NCBI GenBank assembly: GCA_026936335.1
Contig: JAPMXV010000050.1
Span: 210,102-274,101 of the forward strand
Source of the DNA: Mantamonas sphyraenae
Taxonomy: Eukaryota > CRuMs > Mantamonadidae
Length of the DNA: 64,000 bases
Direction: 5' to 3'
Shown here: piece by piece, positions 1 to 10,407 of the stretch
Position numbering within the stretch: position 1 is the stretch's first letter
How the letters are laid out: each line of letters begins with the position of its first letter
Notes under the pieces: generated by a model
What the model was told of the DNA's origin: nothing
What the model saw: the letters and a program-made list of their open reading frames with translations, nothing else
Database searches by the model: none
Program-made: the position numbers and the translations under genes

Positions 1-1
1 G

Positions 2-340
2 ACGACGCCTTTGCCACTGCCACAGAAAATCAATCAACTGATGGAAGAGGAAGAGGAACAAGGCCACCTGAGGCTCATGGTCGAAGGAGGCGGCTGCTCG
101 GGCTTCTCCTACCGCTTCGAGCTGGAACCCGGCAGCAAGGCCGGCCCACAGGACATGGTTTACGAAAAGAACGGCGCACGACTCGTCGTCGATCCAGAGT
201 CGTTGTTGTATGTACAGGGCAGTGAGATCGACTATGTGGAGGAGCTCATTGGCAGCGAGTTTAAGATTGCCGCCAATCCAAACGCAGAGTTTGCCTGCGG
301 CTGCGGCCAGAGCTTCTCCTTGCGCGAAATGATGGGATGA
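2..340 (+). CDS. ISCA2: Iron-sulfur cluster assembly protein ISCA2-like (HesB/IscA family), 5' partial
   Basis: This is an A-type iron-sulfur carrier that in other eukaryotes works in the mitochondrial matrix with ISCA1 and IBA57 to build 4Fe-4S clusters. The visible 112 residues carry the family signature: the first cysteine lies in a GGGCSGF motif and the other two in the C-terminal CGCG motif followed by SF. The LRLMVEGGGCSGFSYRFEL block and the ARLVVDPESL block resemble ISCA2 more than ISCA1. The frame is open to the left edge with no ATG, so the N-terminus, including any mitochondrial presequence, lies outside the window. The stop at 338-340 is 65 bases from the stop of the convergent eS10 gene. 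All three cluster-binding cysteines are intact. Confidence 0.85.
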   Translation, partial: TTPLPLPQKINQLMEEEEEQGHLRLMVEGGGCSGFSYRFELEPGSKAGPQDMVYEKNGARLVVDPESLLYVQGSEIDYVEELIGSEFKIAANPNAEFACGCGQSFSLREMMG

Positions 341-405
341 GGTGTGTAGCGATGGAGGAATACCAATGCACCAATGCACCAATGCATGTGTTCAAGAGAT
401 GCGTT

Positions 406-1436
406 TTACTCGCGCGATCCACGGCCAGCACCGCGGCCTCCGCTGCGCTGCTGCGAACGGTAGCCACCACGGCCAGCACCACGGCCTCCACCGTAGTTGG
501 GCTTAAAGTCACCCTCGTCCTTGCCCTTGCGGAAGTTCTCGCCACCCTCCTGGCGCGGGCCACGGGCAGAGGCAACACGCGTCGACTTCTTCAGCGTCAT
601 GGGGATCACGTCCGACGGCAGGTGCAGGAACTCACGCAGGTAGTCGATGCCCTCGTCTGTCAGGAACGCATACTTGTAGCGGAAGCAGTACGTCACACGC
701 ACGTACTTCAGGCTCTGTGTGAAGAGAAGGAGGCGGCCAGACGCAAACGCGCAATGTTGGCGCAAAATTGGGGTGAGCACATGCGCCCGTTTCCTGTCTC
801 TCTGCTTCGTTCTCCTGCCCTCTACATCCTCCACCTCTATGCACTGATGTGTCTGCATGCATGGGTGGCCACGGTGTGTCCACGTCGCCTGGGTGCTCCT
901 CCTCCACCCTCCCCAGGCACGTTTCCCTCCACCAGCCCCTTTTTGCATGCTGCCCACAACTCGCTCTCCTTTGCCCTCCTGTGTCCACCCATCCCTCCTT
1001 CCCTTCATCCATCACTCCCATCCCTCCTCCACCCACTCTCCATCCCACTCTCCAACCCGGTCTCCTCCACCGCCACTCTCCCTTTCACTCACCTCCAGGC
1101 GCTTCATCAGCATCAGCACGTGCAGGTTGGGGATCTCACCCAGCTGCTTGTGCGACTGCTGATGCACGTCGTGCTTGCACACAAGCACACCCTCTGTACA
1201 CACCAGCCCATCCATCCATCCCCACACGTCGTGTCGTCACCCGTTGGTCCACCACAGCCGTTGTACGTCCATTCTTTGTGTCAGCCGCCTTGCATTTCTC
1301 CCTCTGCCCGTTCCTTTCGCCGCCCCTTCCTGACGCTCCTGCACCCTTTCCCACCCCTCGCAACGCCCTCCCCACACGCACCTTTGAACAGATAGCGGTA
1401 GACCAGCACACGCGTCTTCTTGGGAATAAGCACCAT
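406..1436 (-). CDS. RPS10: 40S ribosomal protein eS10 (three exons)
   Basis: This is cytosolic small-subunit protein eS10. Three exons join in frame: 1436-1382, 1193-1093 and 714-406, giving 154 residues. Donors are GTGCGT and GTGAGT and acceptors are TACAG and ACACAG. Exon 1 gives MVLIPKKTRVLVYRYLFK. Exon 2 gives the GVLVCKHDVH and IPNLHVLMLMKRLE segment. Exon 3 gives the diagnostic FLTDEGIDYLREFLHLP stretch followed by a Gly/Arg-rich tail. This follows the eS10 winged-helix fold and its disordered C-terminus, and the length is close to the usual ~150-165 residues. Both introns (188 and 378 bases) are pyrimidine-rich on the coding strand. The assignment is secure; exon ends are inferred from splice motifs and frame. 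Confidence 0.9.
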
Positions 1437-1533
1437 GTTGAATTCGGCTGCCGTAGCAAGCGCCCTTTTCCATTAACACACAACCCACAACCCACAGCAC
1501 AACACAACTCGCTCCTCAATGTCGTCCGCTCGC

Positions 1534-3681
1534 TCACGCCACATCCATGGCACTTCCGCTTCCACTGCTGCTACTGCTGCTGTTGCTTCCTGCGCTGCTG
1601 CCGCCGTTGCGTTGGCGCATCTGCACTGTTCGCAGCCTGTTGATGGCCGCCGCCAGGTCGTAGATTCGCGGACGTGCATAGTCGCCTGTGGCACGACGCG
1701 GGTTGACCACATCGAGACCCACCTCTGCATCAAAGGCCTCGTCAAGCTTGGTGAGCATCTCCTGCAGGGTGAGGGAGTTGTCCATCAGCGTGTCACGCAG
1801 AAAGATGATGGCATCGCCAATGCAGCGCACCTGCGATCGGTCCGTGAGCTGCTCAATGGCCCCAAGGTCGATTTCGGTCATGCCAAACCCAATGCTGCGG
1901 TCCTTGACCTTGATCTTTTCCTTGTTGCCACGGTAGGCGTTGAAGGAGCTTGCCACAGGGATGCGCTCCACAATGTCCACAAACTCGGTGTCTGCGTGTG
2001 CACTGATGTTGCTCGGGTTCTCCAGCGCAATCTGTTTGGCCTCCTGCGTCAGATCCGAAGCCGAGTACGAATCCATGGCAATCACACAGTCGGCCACGTC
2101 AAAGTACTCGCCTGCGCCACCAATCACCATGATGGTGCTCACGTTCAGCTTGTCTTTGATGTGTTCCACCCGCGAGATGAACGGTGTGATCGGCTCCTTG
2201 TCCTTGCTGATCAGCTTGGCCATCCTGTCCGATCGCAGCATGAAATTCGTCGCGCATGTGTCCTCGTCCAACAGCAGCAACCTTGAACCCATCTCCAGAC
2301 TTTCCAGAATGTACGCTGCCTGTGACGTCGACCCACTTGCGTCCGGTGTGGAAAAGTCGTCTGTGCGTTTGCCAAACGGCAGGTTGTCGATGAACGGCGT
2401 GATGTTCACGCCTGCAATTGACCGACCATCCTCGGCACGAATCTTCATGGCGCTGTCCACACACGAGACGAGCTCGCGGCCGTCACCGGGCACGTGGTTG
2501 TACACTCCCAGGGAAATGGCGTTGAGGAGGGTGGACTTGCCGTGGAAGCCACCGCCGACAATGAGGGTGATGCCTTCAGGGATGCCCATGCCTGTGACAC
2601 TGCCCTGGTTGGGCAACTCCACAGTCACCTCCAACGACGGCGGGCTGGCAAACAACACCGCCTCGTTCTTGCGCATGGGCTTGTCCGACGCACCACTCTC
2701 ACGCGGCAAAAGGGCCCCATTGGCCACAAAGGCCACCAGGCCCAGGGAAGGCAGCTGTGTGCGCAGGTGCTCCTGGTCCTCCACGCTTTCCACGTGCGCC
2801 TGCAGCGACTCGCCGTCCAGCGAGGCATACATCAAACAATCACGCACCGCATTGGGGATACACTCGCAGCAGACGTAGGCGGCCATGCGACCCATGATGG
2901 TGCGTCCTCGTGCGGGCATGCCCACGGTGAAGCGGGCCTCGACGTAGTCCGCGTTGATGCTGATCGAAGTGCGTTGCAACACGTGCTGCGACGGCCGATC
3001 CATGCTCAGGTCGCCTCCCTTTGCTCCATGCCAGCCTCCTCCGCCACTGTTCTGCACTTGGTCAAACTTGCGGTTGTGCAGGTAGTCGCAGGTGACGCGT
3101 GTGACGTAGTCCTCTGCAGCCACCTGTCGCACAAGGGTCTTGTACAGCTCGCTGGGGAATCCTGCCACGTCTGCAGGCACCACTGCACGGAAGCGTGACG
3201 GAGCAGCATATGGATCCGACTGCACATAGTCGCACACCAGCACAAAGTCGCCAAAGTCGTAGCCCACCCCACGGATGTCGTTGTACGCCTTGTACGACTT
3301 GCCGTCCAGGTAGTTCAGTGTGTCACTCAGTGCTTCGCCCGTCGCGCTTGCTTGCGGTGCCTCCACACGTTCCAACGACGGAATTCTGCCTGTTGCCTTG
3401 CTCGTGTCCACCTGCTGGTTGTTGTTGTTGTCGTAGCTGTCGTAACCACCCCCACCACCTCCACCTCCATGGTGCCTTCCTCCTCCACCACCTCCTCCAT
3501 ACTTGTTCTTGTAGTAGGCTCCTCGTCCACCACCACCACCTCCTCGGCCTCCGCCTCCACCACCGCCTCCTCCTCCTCCTCGGCCTCCGCCTCCACTGCG
3601 TCCTCCACCGTACTTGTTCTTGTAATAGTTTCCTCGGCCGCCTCCGCCGCCGCCGCGTCGATGATGTCCTCCTCCACTCAT
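1534..3681 (-). CDS. Predicted ABC-class P-loop ATPase with N-terminal RGG/Gly-rich region
   Basis: This single-exon gene encodes 715 residues and matches the stand-alone 'ATPase of the ABC class' family, which has no membrane domain and no settled biochemical role. A Walker A-like motif GGGFHGKSTLL and a Walker B-like LLLLDEDTCATN are visible, with the ATPase core in the last two thirds. The first ~100 residues are RG/RGG and glycine repeats punctuated by two NKYGG motifs, resembling RNA-binding RGG boxes. The start MSGGGHH (3681) is preferred over an upstream in-frame ATG at 3861, which would run into the divergent NDOR1-like gene. The C-terminus ends in a serine-rich tail. An RNA-related role is an inference from the RGG region only. 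Confidence 0.75.
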   Translation of the reverse strand: MSGGGHHRRGGGGGGRGNYYKNKYGGGRSGGGGRGGGGGGGGGGGRGGGGGGRGAYYKNKYGGGGGGGRHHGGGGGGGGYDSYDNNNNQQVDTSKATGRIPSLERVEAPQASATGEALSDTLNYLDGKSYKAYNDIRGVGYDFGDFVLVCDYVQSDPYAAPSRFRAVVPADVAGFPSELYKTLVRQVAAEDYVTRVTCDYLHNRKFDQVQNSGGGGWHGAKGGDLSMDRPSQHVLQRTSISINADYVEARFTVGMPARGRTIMGRMAAYVCCECIPNAVRDCLMYASLDGESLQAHVESVEDQEHLRTQLPSLGLVAFVANGALLPRESGASDKPMRKNEAVLFASPPSLEVTVELPNQGSVTGMGIPEGITLIVGGGFHGKSTLLNAISLGVYNHVPGDGRELVSCVDSAMKIRAEDGRSIAGVNITPFIDNLPFGKRTDDFSTPDASGSTSQAAYILESLEMGSRLLLLDEDTCATNFMLRSDRMAKLISKDKEPITPFISRVEHIKDKLNVSTIMVIGGAGEYFDVADCVIAMDSYSASDLTQEAKQIALENPSNISAHADTEFVDIVERIPVASSFNAYRGNKEKIKVKDRSIGFGMTEIDLGAIEQLTDRSQVRCIGDAIIFLRDTLMDNSLTLQEMLTKLDEAFDAEVGLDVVNPRRATGDYARPRIYDLAAAINRLRTVQMRQRNGGSSAGSNSSSSSSGSGSAMDVA

Positions 3682-3760
3682 GTTTGTGGTGAGTATTCCT
3701 GTGTGTGTGTGTTTTGGTGGCGGAGGCGGCGCAGCCCGAAACACAGCTTTCCGACAACGC
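3682..3760. promoter_or_regulatory. Divergent intergenic region between ABC-class ATPase and NDOR1-like gene
   Basis: These 79 bases separate two head-to-head start codons, so they must hold both core promoters and 5' leaders. They include a short TG run near 3698-3712. No TATA box is evident. The role is inferred from position alone. Confidence 0.4.
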
Positions 3761-5789
3761 ATGCAAGAGGAATTCAACCACAGGGCACACCTGCTGATTG
3801 TGTACGGCAGCGAAACGGGCTGCTCGCAGGAGGTGGCGGAACACATGGCCCGCGAGGCCAAGCGCAGGCGCTTTACGGCTCGTGTTCAGTCCGGCGACCA
3901 AGTGGACGTCGCCAGCCTGCCCGACGAAGAGGCGGTGTTGTGGGTTTGCTCCACCACCGGCCAGGGCGAGGTGCCCGCCAACTTCAAGGTACGAAGCAAC
4001 CCGCAGCCAACCCGCGTGTGACATCCACTGACACCACCTGCCTGCATCATGCTTCCCACAGAGCCTCTGGAAGTTTCTGCTGCGCCGGTCGCTGCCAGGC
4101 GACTCGCTCAGCCGCGTGCTCTACGCCGTGTTTGGCCTGGGTGACAGCGGATACACATACTTCAACGTCACAGCCAAGAAGCTACACAAGCGCCTGGGCC
4201 AACTGGGAGCCCGTTCGCTGTGCAGTCTGGGTTTGGGCGACGACCAGCACGATCTCGGCGTCGACGGCGCCCTCGACCCGTGGCTGGACTCTCTGTGGAA
4301 GGCGTTGGACATCAAATTCCCCATGCACGAGGGCATGCAAGAGTTGGACGCCAGCACATTGCAGCCATCACGCTTCACAGTGCTGTATCAGCCACCTTCG
4401 GAAGCTGGAATGGACATTGAGCACCTCTCCTCGTCCTCCAACGGGATGTCCATGGTGGCAGTGGATGCAAAGGATGACACAGAGGCACAGAGTGGACGAG
4501 AACAGGGCTGGAGTGAGCGTCGACCGTGTCCGGCGGTACTGGAAGTGAACGATAGGTTGACGGCAGACGAATGGGAACAGAATGTGCGCCACCTGGAGTT
4601 TGCGGTGGATGTGGATGGGGAGGAGGCGGACGAAGAGGGAGAATCCAATGCGTTGGTGTTTGAGCCGGGGGATACGCTTGCATTGCGTCCGTGGAACAGT
4701 GAGGAGGCAGTGGACGAACTGTTGCAGGTTCTGGAATGGGATGGCGACCTGATGCTGTACGGTCTGCAGGCAAATGACACATACACACACGTTCCTGCGT
4801 TGGGAATGCCGTGTTCCCTTCGCACGCTGCTGACGCAGGAGCTGGACATTGCCCGTGCGCCGCGGCGCTTCTTCTTTGAGGCGCTGGCCCACTTTGCACA
4901 GGATGACAACGAACGCGAGCGTCTGGAGTACTTTGCCAGCAGCGAAGGGCAGGATGAGATGTATGCGTACTGCCAACGTGAACGGCGGCCTGTGGCGGAG
5001 GTGTTGGCGGACTTTCCATCCGCTCGACCCACCTTGGAGTACCTGCTGGACATGGTGGGCACCATTCGTGCACGTCAGTTTTCCATCAGCAGCAGTGCAC
5101 ATGCACACGCCGGACGCGTGCATCTCACCGTGGCTGTGGAGCGTGTGGTGACGCCGTACAAGAGGACGCGGCTGGGATTGTGTTCGTCGTGGCTGGCAGA
5201 ACTGCAGCCAGGAACCCAGGTGGGGGTGTGGTGCAAGAGGGGCACCATGCGACTTCCAGACTCGTTGGACACGCCCATTGTGTGTGTGGGGCCAGGCACA
5301 GGCTGCGCAGTGTTTCGCAGTTTCCTGCAGGAGCGTCAATGGCAACGGCGACAGCAGCAGCTGCAGAGGGAAGAGGATGGGCAAGAGGTGGAGGAGGAGG
5401 CGGCACACACATCCATGGACCGATTCTACTTTGGTTGCCGTCACGAAGCCATGGACTATCTGTACAGGGAGGAATGGGAGGCGATGGTGGAGGATGGAAC
5501 GCTGGGTGCGTTGAGATGTGCGTTTTCCAGGGACAACGCACAGGGACGTCGTGTGTATGTGCAGCATCGCATGCGACAGGACGGCAAGGCGCTGTGGAAG
5601 CTCATTGACGGCCATGGCGCAGTGGTGTACGTCAGTGGCTCGGCCAAGAACATGCCCCAGGATGTCAAGGAGGCTTTGCGACAGATTGTTCACGAACAGG
5701 GAGACATGTCCTTTGACGACGCCGTCCTTTACGTCAAGGCGATGGAGAAACGAGGGCAGTATCAAAGCGAGACGTGGAGCACAGGGTGA
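3761..5789 (+). CDS. NDOR1: NADPH-dependent diflavin oxidoreductase, NDOR1/Tah18 type (two exons)
   Basis: The product passes electrons from NADPH through FAD and FMN to the Fe-S protein anamorsin/Dre2 in cytosolic iron-sulfur protein assembly. Exons 3761-3988 and 4062-5789 join in phase 0 across a 73-base intron (donor GTACGA, acceptor CACAG), giving 651 residues. The order is: N-terminal flavodoxin domain (LLIVYGSETGCSQEVA, then STTGQGEVP, then VFGLGDSGY); a central FAD-binding and connecting domain with RQFSISSS; and a C-terminal NADPH domain with CVGPGTGCAVFRSFL and YVSGSAKNMP. The length is slightly above the usual ~600 because of acidic insertions. The ATG at 3761 is chosen; an upstream in-frame ATG at 3680 overlaps the start codon of the divergent gene. 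Confidence 0.88.
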
Positions 5790-5820
5790 GTGCGTGGCGT
5801 TGCGTTCCCTGGGCCAGCCA

Positions 5821-7200
5821 ATGCAATCCAAAACCACACCGCGGGTGGTGCATTCGTGGCTGCGTTGTTCGTTGCGTGCCACACGGTCGTCCATGGGCCA
5901 TGGCACGTGGCGGCGCGCTGCGTCGTTGCGAGTGATCCAGCCGACGTCCGGCTCTGCTTCCTCAAGGCCCCTTGTGGGCGTGCGTGGCATGCACACACAA
6001 ACAATGGGGATGGGAATGATGCGACGCAGTGGCACAGACGCCGCACGCACACACATGTCGCCTTTGGTGTGCGCCGTGCGCGCAGAGGCGGTGCCGGGCG
6101 TGGTGCGACGCTGGTCGAGCGGAGGCGCGTCACGGCCTCTGAGCCAAAATACGGGCCAAGAGGGCGGACGCGTGGTACAACGGACATTACTCACGGCAGA
6201 GGGGCGACGTGTGCTGCTGTGGAGTATGGGTCTGGTGTATCTGATCACCACAGCGATCCAGTTTGGGGTGCGGAACCTGCTCGAATGGTGGGATGCGCAG
6301 GAGGACCTGCCGAATCTGCTGTGCAACACACGGCACCTGGCCGTACGCACGCTGGAAGGGCCTATGCAGCGTGTATTTGCCTCCTCGTTTGTGCAGGTGG
6401 GCGACACACACGTCACCATGCGTCAGTCGCATCAGCTGTTCAAACTGGACCTCAATGCCCTCACCGACCTCTTTGACAACATGACACAGCACACGTACCC
6501 CCGTCCCATTCTCACCATGTACGACTTTTCCGTCGTCATGCGCCTTCGCATGCTGATTGAACCTCGGATGCAGCTGGAAACGACCACAACGCACGCGCGA
6601 AGACATAACCGTGGGCCACAACACAAGCACATCGACGATCCATCATCGTCATCATCATCATCCAACCACAAATCAGAATCACAGGAGATGGAGGAGGAGG
6701 AGGACGCAGTAGCGACCACGGTTGGTTTGTCTGCGTCATCGGCCATGGAGGACGAGCTGCTGTCTTTGGATGAAGACGGGTTTTATGGCCTTGTGCCTGT
6801 GTCGTACACAAACATGCCAAAGGACATTGAAAAGCTGCTGTGCACGGCTATGGAACAGTCGCACTGGCGATCACAGCTGGGGCCTGCGCGAGTGGCGGGC
6901 CGCTTCCTCGTCCTCGAGGTGGAACTGCACAAACGCCTCTTTGGCGGCTTTCTCATTGTGTCCATGTCGCTGAGCAACGGCGCAGACAAGATTATGCTCA
7001 TGGAAGAGCCACGGCGTGTGTTCAAGCCACGTCCCAAGCCACTTGAGAGCACGGCGAGTCCTGAGGGGCCCGGCACGACTTCGGATTCCACCAACCTGCA
7101 AGAGTACACCCTCCTGCTACCCTCCCTGGTCGTATCTCTGTTTAATTTCGACGTGGAGGATCGTGTCTGGATGCGCACAGATGCACCTGAGGTCCAATAG
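5821..7200 (+). CDS. Uncharacterised single-pass membrane protein with possible mitochondrial presequence
   Basis: I do not recognise this 459-residue protein. From ATG 5821 the first ~110 residues are rich in Arg, Ser, Thr and Met and poor in acidic residues, as in a mitochondrial targeting region. One hydrophobic helix follows (VLLWSMGLVYLITTAIQFGV, about residues 136-155). After it comes a soluble region with a conserved-looking TMYDFSVVMRLRMLIEPR segment, an acidic/serine-rich linker (about residues 285-325) and a basic, ordered C-terminal third. It starts 31 bases after the NDOR1-like stop on the same strand and overlaps the convergent INTS13-like frame by 84 bases at its 3' end. An inner-membrane location is an inference only. 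Confidence 0.6.
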   Translation: MQSKTTPRVVHSWLRCSLRATRSSMGHGTWRRAASLRVIQPTSGSASSRPLVGVRGMHTQTMGMGMMRRSGTDAARTHMSPLVCAVRAEAVPGVVRRWSSGGASRPLSQNTGQEGGRVVQRTLLTAEGRRVLLWSMGLVYLITTAIQFGVRNLLEWWDAQEDLPNLLCNTRHLAVRTLEGPMQRVFASSFVQVGDTHVTMRQSHQLFKLDLNALTDLFDNMTQHTYPRPILTMYDFSVVMRLRMLIEPRMQLETTTTHARRHNRGPQHKHIDDPSSSSSSSNHKSESQEMEEEEDAVATTVGLSASSAMEDELLSLDEDGFYGLVPVSYTNMPKDIEKLLCTAMEQSHWRSQLGPARVAGRFLVLEVELHKRLFGGFLIVSMSLSNGADKIMLMEEPRRVFKPRPKPLESTASPEGPGTTSDSTNLQEYTLLLPSLVVSLFNFDVEDRVWMRTDAPEVQ

Positions 7201-9659
7201 AGCGAATTGCCTATCCCAGGTTCCCACGCTCACGCTAAACAGCCGCACTGGCGTCTTGCGAGGCACGTTGACAATGCGCTGGCGCTTGTCGTGGACGTGG
7301 CCGAGGGCGTTGTCTTGCAGACGGCTCTCCCACGCGTCCAGAAGGGACAACTTGCGCTTGTGTGCGTTGTACCCACCGTGAGTGAAGGTGACGTGGCCCA
7401 TGGGCGTCTTGCCCGTGTGTGTGCGCCATCCCAAATTCTTGTCGTCGGCCAAAAGACGTGCAATGCCCGTGTGCGGGATGGCCCTTCCGTTGGGTAGCCT
7501 CACATGAGGCACAGGCGTGTCACGCAGTGCCTGGCGCAGAAAGGCCATGTGGGCGGCGCCGAAAAACTCTGCCAGTTCCAACACTTCATACCATAGCTTC
7601 TTGGCATCGGCCACCTGGAGTTCACCAGCCTGGAGGACGGCGTGCAGCTCCAGAGCGTTGTTCTTCAACGCTTCCTGCGAGGATTCGTTGACACGATCCA
7701 TCTGACCTGTGCAGACGAGCTGAAAGGCGGTGCGCATGGGTTGCAACAAACGAAACACATTGCCATTCAAACGATTGCTCTCACGCCACATGACGGTGTC
7801 TGCGTCCACCAGGGGCATGCACCGCGTGAGCAGATCGCGTTTGCTGTGCGACTCGCGCATACGAAAGTCCAGAACGCGCATGCGACCCTCGTGCACAAAG
7901 CGCACATAGTCGAGTTTGTGTTTGGCCATAGCCAGTGGCATCTGTGAACTGCCCATGACCTTGGTGCGTGCCACCAGGCCCATCTTTGCACTTTCCACCT
8001 CGTCCACATCGTCAGCGTGAGTGTCCTGCCTCAGCTGCACCGGTCCGTGGCTGCCCAGCAACGCACGTGCTTTGATGGTGTTTACAAACTCTCGTGTTTT
8101 GAGATCGTTGTGCAGCCTGCCCGCAAACGGATAGGTGTTGCCTTGCACACGCACGCCCTCAGGTTTGTCCACAGTCATTGCGGCGAGGTTGTACGCGGTG
8201 GCACTTGGCAGCGGGGCCACGTGCAGGCCACGTCGCGTGCGTGTCAGCAGCCGTGTGCTGCCCGATCGTGCCTTTTTGCTCTTCTTTTGCTGGTTGTTGC
8301 CATGGTTGCCCACGCAGCAGAGGAAGAAGCGTCCATTGCGTGCCACAAGAACATGTGACGCCGTCTCTTCGTCTGGTTGTGTCTGATCGCTGCTTCCATG
8401 GCTGCTGGATGAGGATGAGGATGAGGAGGATGAGGAGGATGAGGATGATGAGGATGATGAGGATGATGAGGTGGCAGGGCCACGTCGCAGGGCCAGCCAG
8501 CAGGCATCGCCGCTGTTGAGAATGCGGGTGACAATGGGAAGACCGGCAATGTCGGTGAGGGTGAGTTGGTGTGTGCAAGTGATACGCATGCGACGGTGGT
8601 CTGCGTCGAGGCCTGCGCGTGGGTGGCATTCGCCGTGGCGGCTGGCCTTGCCCAGGTAGTGGAAATGCATGGTTTTGCGCATGCTGATGGGCGCGTGACA
8701 GTCGCTGTCGTGAGGCCGCAACACAAGGTGCATGTGTTCCGAACAGGCGTTGGGCTGGTCTTTGCGAAGGGGCACATTCTGCACCGTCAACCTGCGCAAG
8801 CCCGCAGCCTGCACAGCAGTCTCCAACACTGTCAGGGACAGATTGCGTGGACGCGTTTGCACATGGTTAGCCGCAGCCGCCCTTGTGTCTCTTCGGGCTC
8901 CTCCTGCAGGACGCAGGTGCCCTCCAAAGCACTGAGCTTGGCCGCTCGCGTGCTTTCCACGCTCGTCACCCACACCGAACTCTGCTTGCACTGTGTGGCC
9001 ATGTGTTTGGTCAGCACAGAGAGTCCTGCGCGTGTGAGACAGTAGGCAGAGTCGCCAGCAAAGTGGTTTTTGGCCAGGACGTGGACGGTGTGGAAGGCTG
9101 TGGGACGACCCCAGTTTTCGGCTTGGATAGCCATGCCCAGGATAAGCTCGCATGTGTCTCTGCATCTACACGGCGTCTGCTTGCCCTCGGTGATGTTTCC
9201 TTCGGCTGCGGAGATGCCACGTGCGTGCAGGGCCTGGACGAGAAGGGAGTGCGCTGCGCCGCAGGGCACAAACTCCTGCAGGGGCAGAAAGATCTGTTCT
9301 GCGTCGGCGTGGTTGAACACAGCCATCATGACGTTGACGTCGTAGGGAGCCACCTCGCTCAGCACTCGGATGGTGTTGAGCACAGCCTCCATGGCCAGTG
9401 CGTTGCCGCCGCGGTACACTCGCGAGTGCAACTTCTTCGGCTTGACACGCAGTGCGTCCGTCTCCACGCGCACCTCCACAATCTCCTGAGTGTTTGGCAC
9501 TTGTGTGCTCTCGATGGTCGTCTCTGCGCAGCAGCGCAGGTCCACCACAAACAGGATGTTGGTGGTGGTTGATGATGACGACGACGACGACGACGACGGC
9601 ATGCCCAACGCAACAGGTTCGTTTTGGTTCGGATGTCGCAGCAGGTCGATGCCAAACAT
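7117..9659 (-). CDS. INTS13 (Asunder)-like protein; coding frame changes near 8.8-8.9 kb
   Basis: Two overlapping minus-strand frames make one protein of about 820 residues. The N-terminal part (9659 to ~8863) begins with a VWA-like strand NILFVVDLRCC. The C-terminal part includes ASHVLVARNGRFFLCCV, a KLWYEVLELAEFF helix and LSLLDAWESRL, which resemble the spacing and motifs of Integrator subunit 13. That assignment is tentative. The frame change could be a 71-base intron (8862-8792, donor GTGCAA, acceptor GCGCAG), which restores an 824-codon frame, or a one-base indel. A run of ~22 serines is encoded at about 8407-8471. The last 84 bases overlap the convergent upstream gene, so the true 3' end may be shortened by splicing. 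Confidence 0.5.
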
Positions 9660-10400
9660 GACGTGCCCTCATGGATGGACGACGTGTCCCACATTGTGTT
9701 TGACGTGACAGGCGTGCTGCGGGACTCGAGGGAGTCCATGGGCATCAGCATCGCCGCCGCTTTGGCGGAACACAGCGTGGAAGAACGTGTGCCGCACTGG
9801 GATGTGGACCAAGTGTGGCAACTGCGAGGCTACAACAGTTTCAATGGCCTGGGAAACGCCTTTGCTGCGCTCCTGGCCACAGGAGGCAAGCTGGAAGGGT
9901 TCCTGGATCGCGACGGGGCTGAAGAGGAATTGCTGCAGTTGTGTGCAGAAGGAGACTGCATGGAATTGGGCCAGAAACTGAAAAGCAGCTACCGGGCACA
10001 CTTTGCCAGTCTGAAGGAGGGCGTGCCGCTGATGGCAGGGGTGCCAGAGGCGCTGAAACAATTGGGAGCACGGTTTCGCCTTGGTGTGGTGTCCAACTCC
10101 ACACCCAAGAGTGTGGCACGTGACTTGGACGACGTGGCAAGTGAATTCGATTTGATTGTGGCGGATGCGTGCAAACCAGACACTCAGGTGTTTCTACAGG
10201 CGTTGTCGGAAGCCGGAGTTGAGCCACACAACGTCCTGTATGTCGGTGACGCCGTCAGTGACGTGACCATGGCCCATGCGGCGGGTGCCCACTCGTGCGC
10301 CGTGTTGGGTGGCATGGGCACCCGTGTCTTGCTGGAGGCCGCCCAGCCGGACCTGCTTGTCGACGATGTGCCTGCTTTGGCTGCGCTGCTGGCCCCATGA
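9633..10400 (+). CDS. HAD-superfamily hydrolase, phosphoglycolate phosphatase-like
   Basis: This is a 255-residue haloacid-dehalogenase-type phosphatase. Motif I is VFDVTGV, with the nucleophilic Asp present but the usual second Asp replaced by Thr. Motif II is GVVSNST, the motif III lysine is in ACKPDTQVF and motif IV is YVGDAVSDV. The region between motifs I and II is an alpha-helical C1-type cap of ~110 residues. The substrate cannot be told from sequence. The ATG at 9633 overlaps the 5' end of the divergent INTS13-like gene by 27 bases; the in-frame ATG at 9675 avoids that and is equally plausible. The stop lies 7 bases from the end of the convergent small gene. Confidence 0.78.
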   Translation: MSQQVDAKHDVPSWMDDVSHIVFDVTGVLRDSRESMGISIAAALAEHSVEERVPHWDVDQVWQLRGYNSFNGLGNAFAALLATGGKLEGFLDRDGAEEELLQLCAEGDCMELGQKLKSSYRAHFASLKEGVPLMAGVPEALKQLGARFRLGVVSNSTPKSVARDLDDVASEFDLIVADACKPDTQVFLQALSEAGVEPHNVLYVGDAVSDVTMAHAAGAHSCAVLGGMGTRVLLEAAQPDLLVDDVPALAALLAP

Positions 10401-10407
10401 GCACACT

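Noticed and set aside
1519-3198. Several plus-strand open frames opposite the ABC-class ATPase
   Set aside because: They are antisense to a gene with clear Walker motifs. Their composition follows the complementary codons and they show no motifs.
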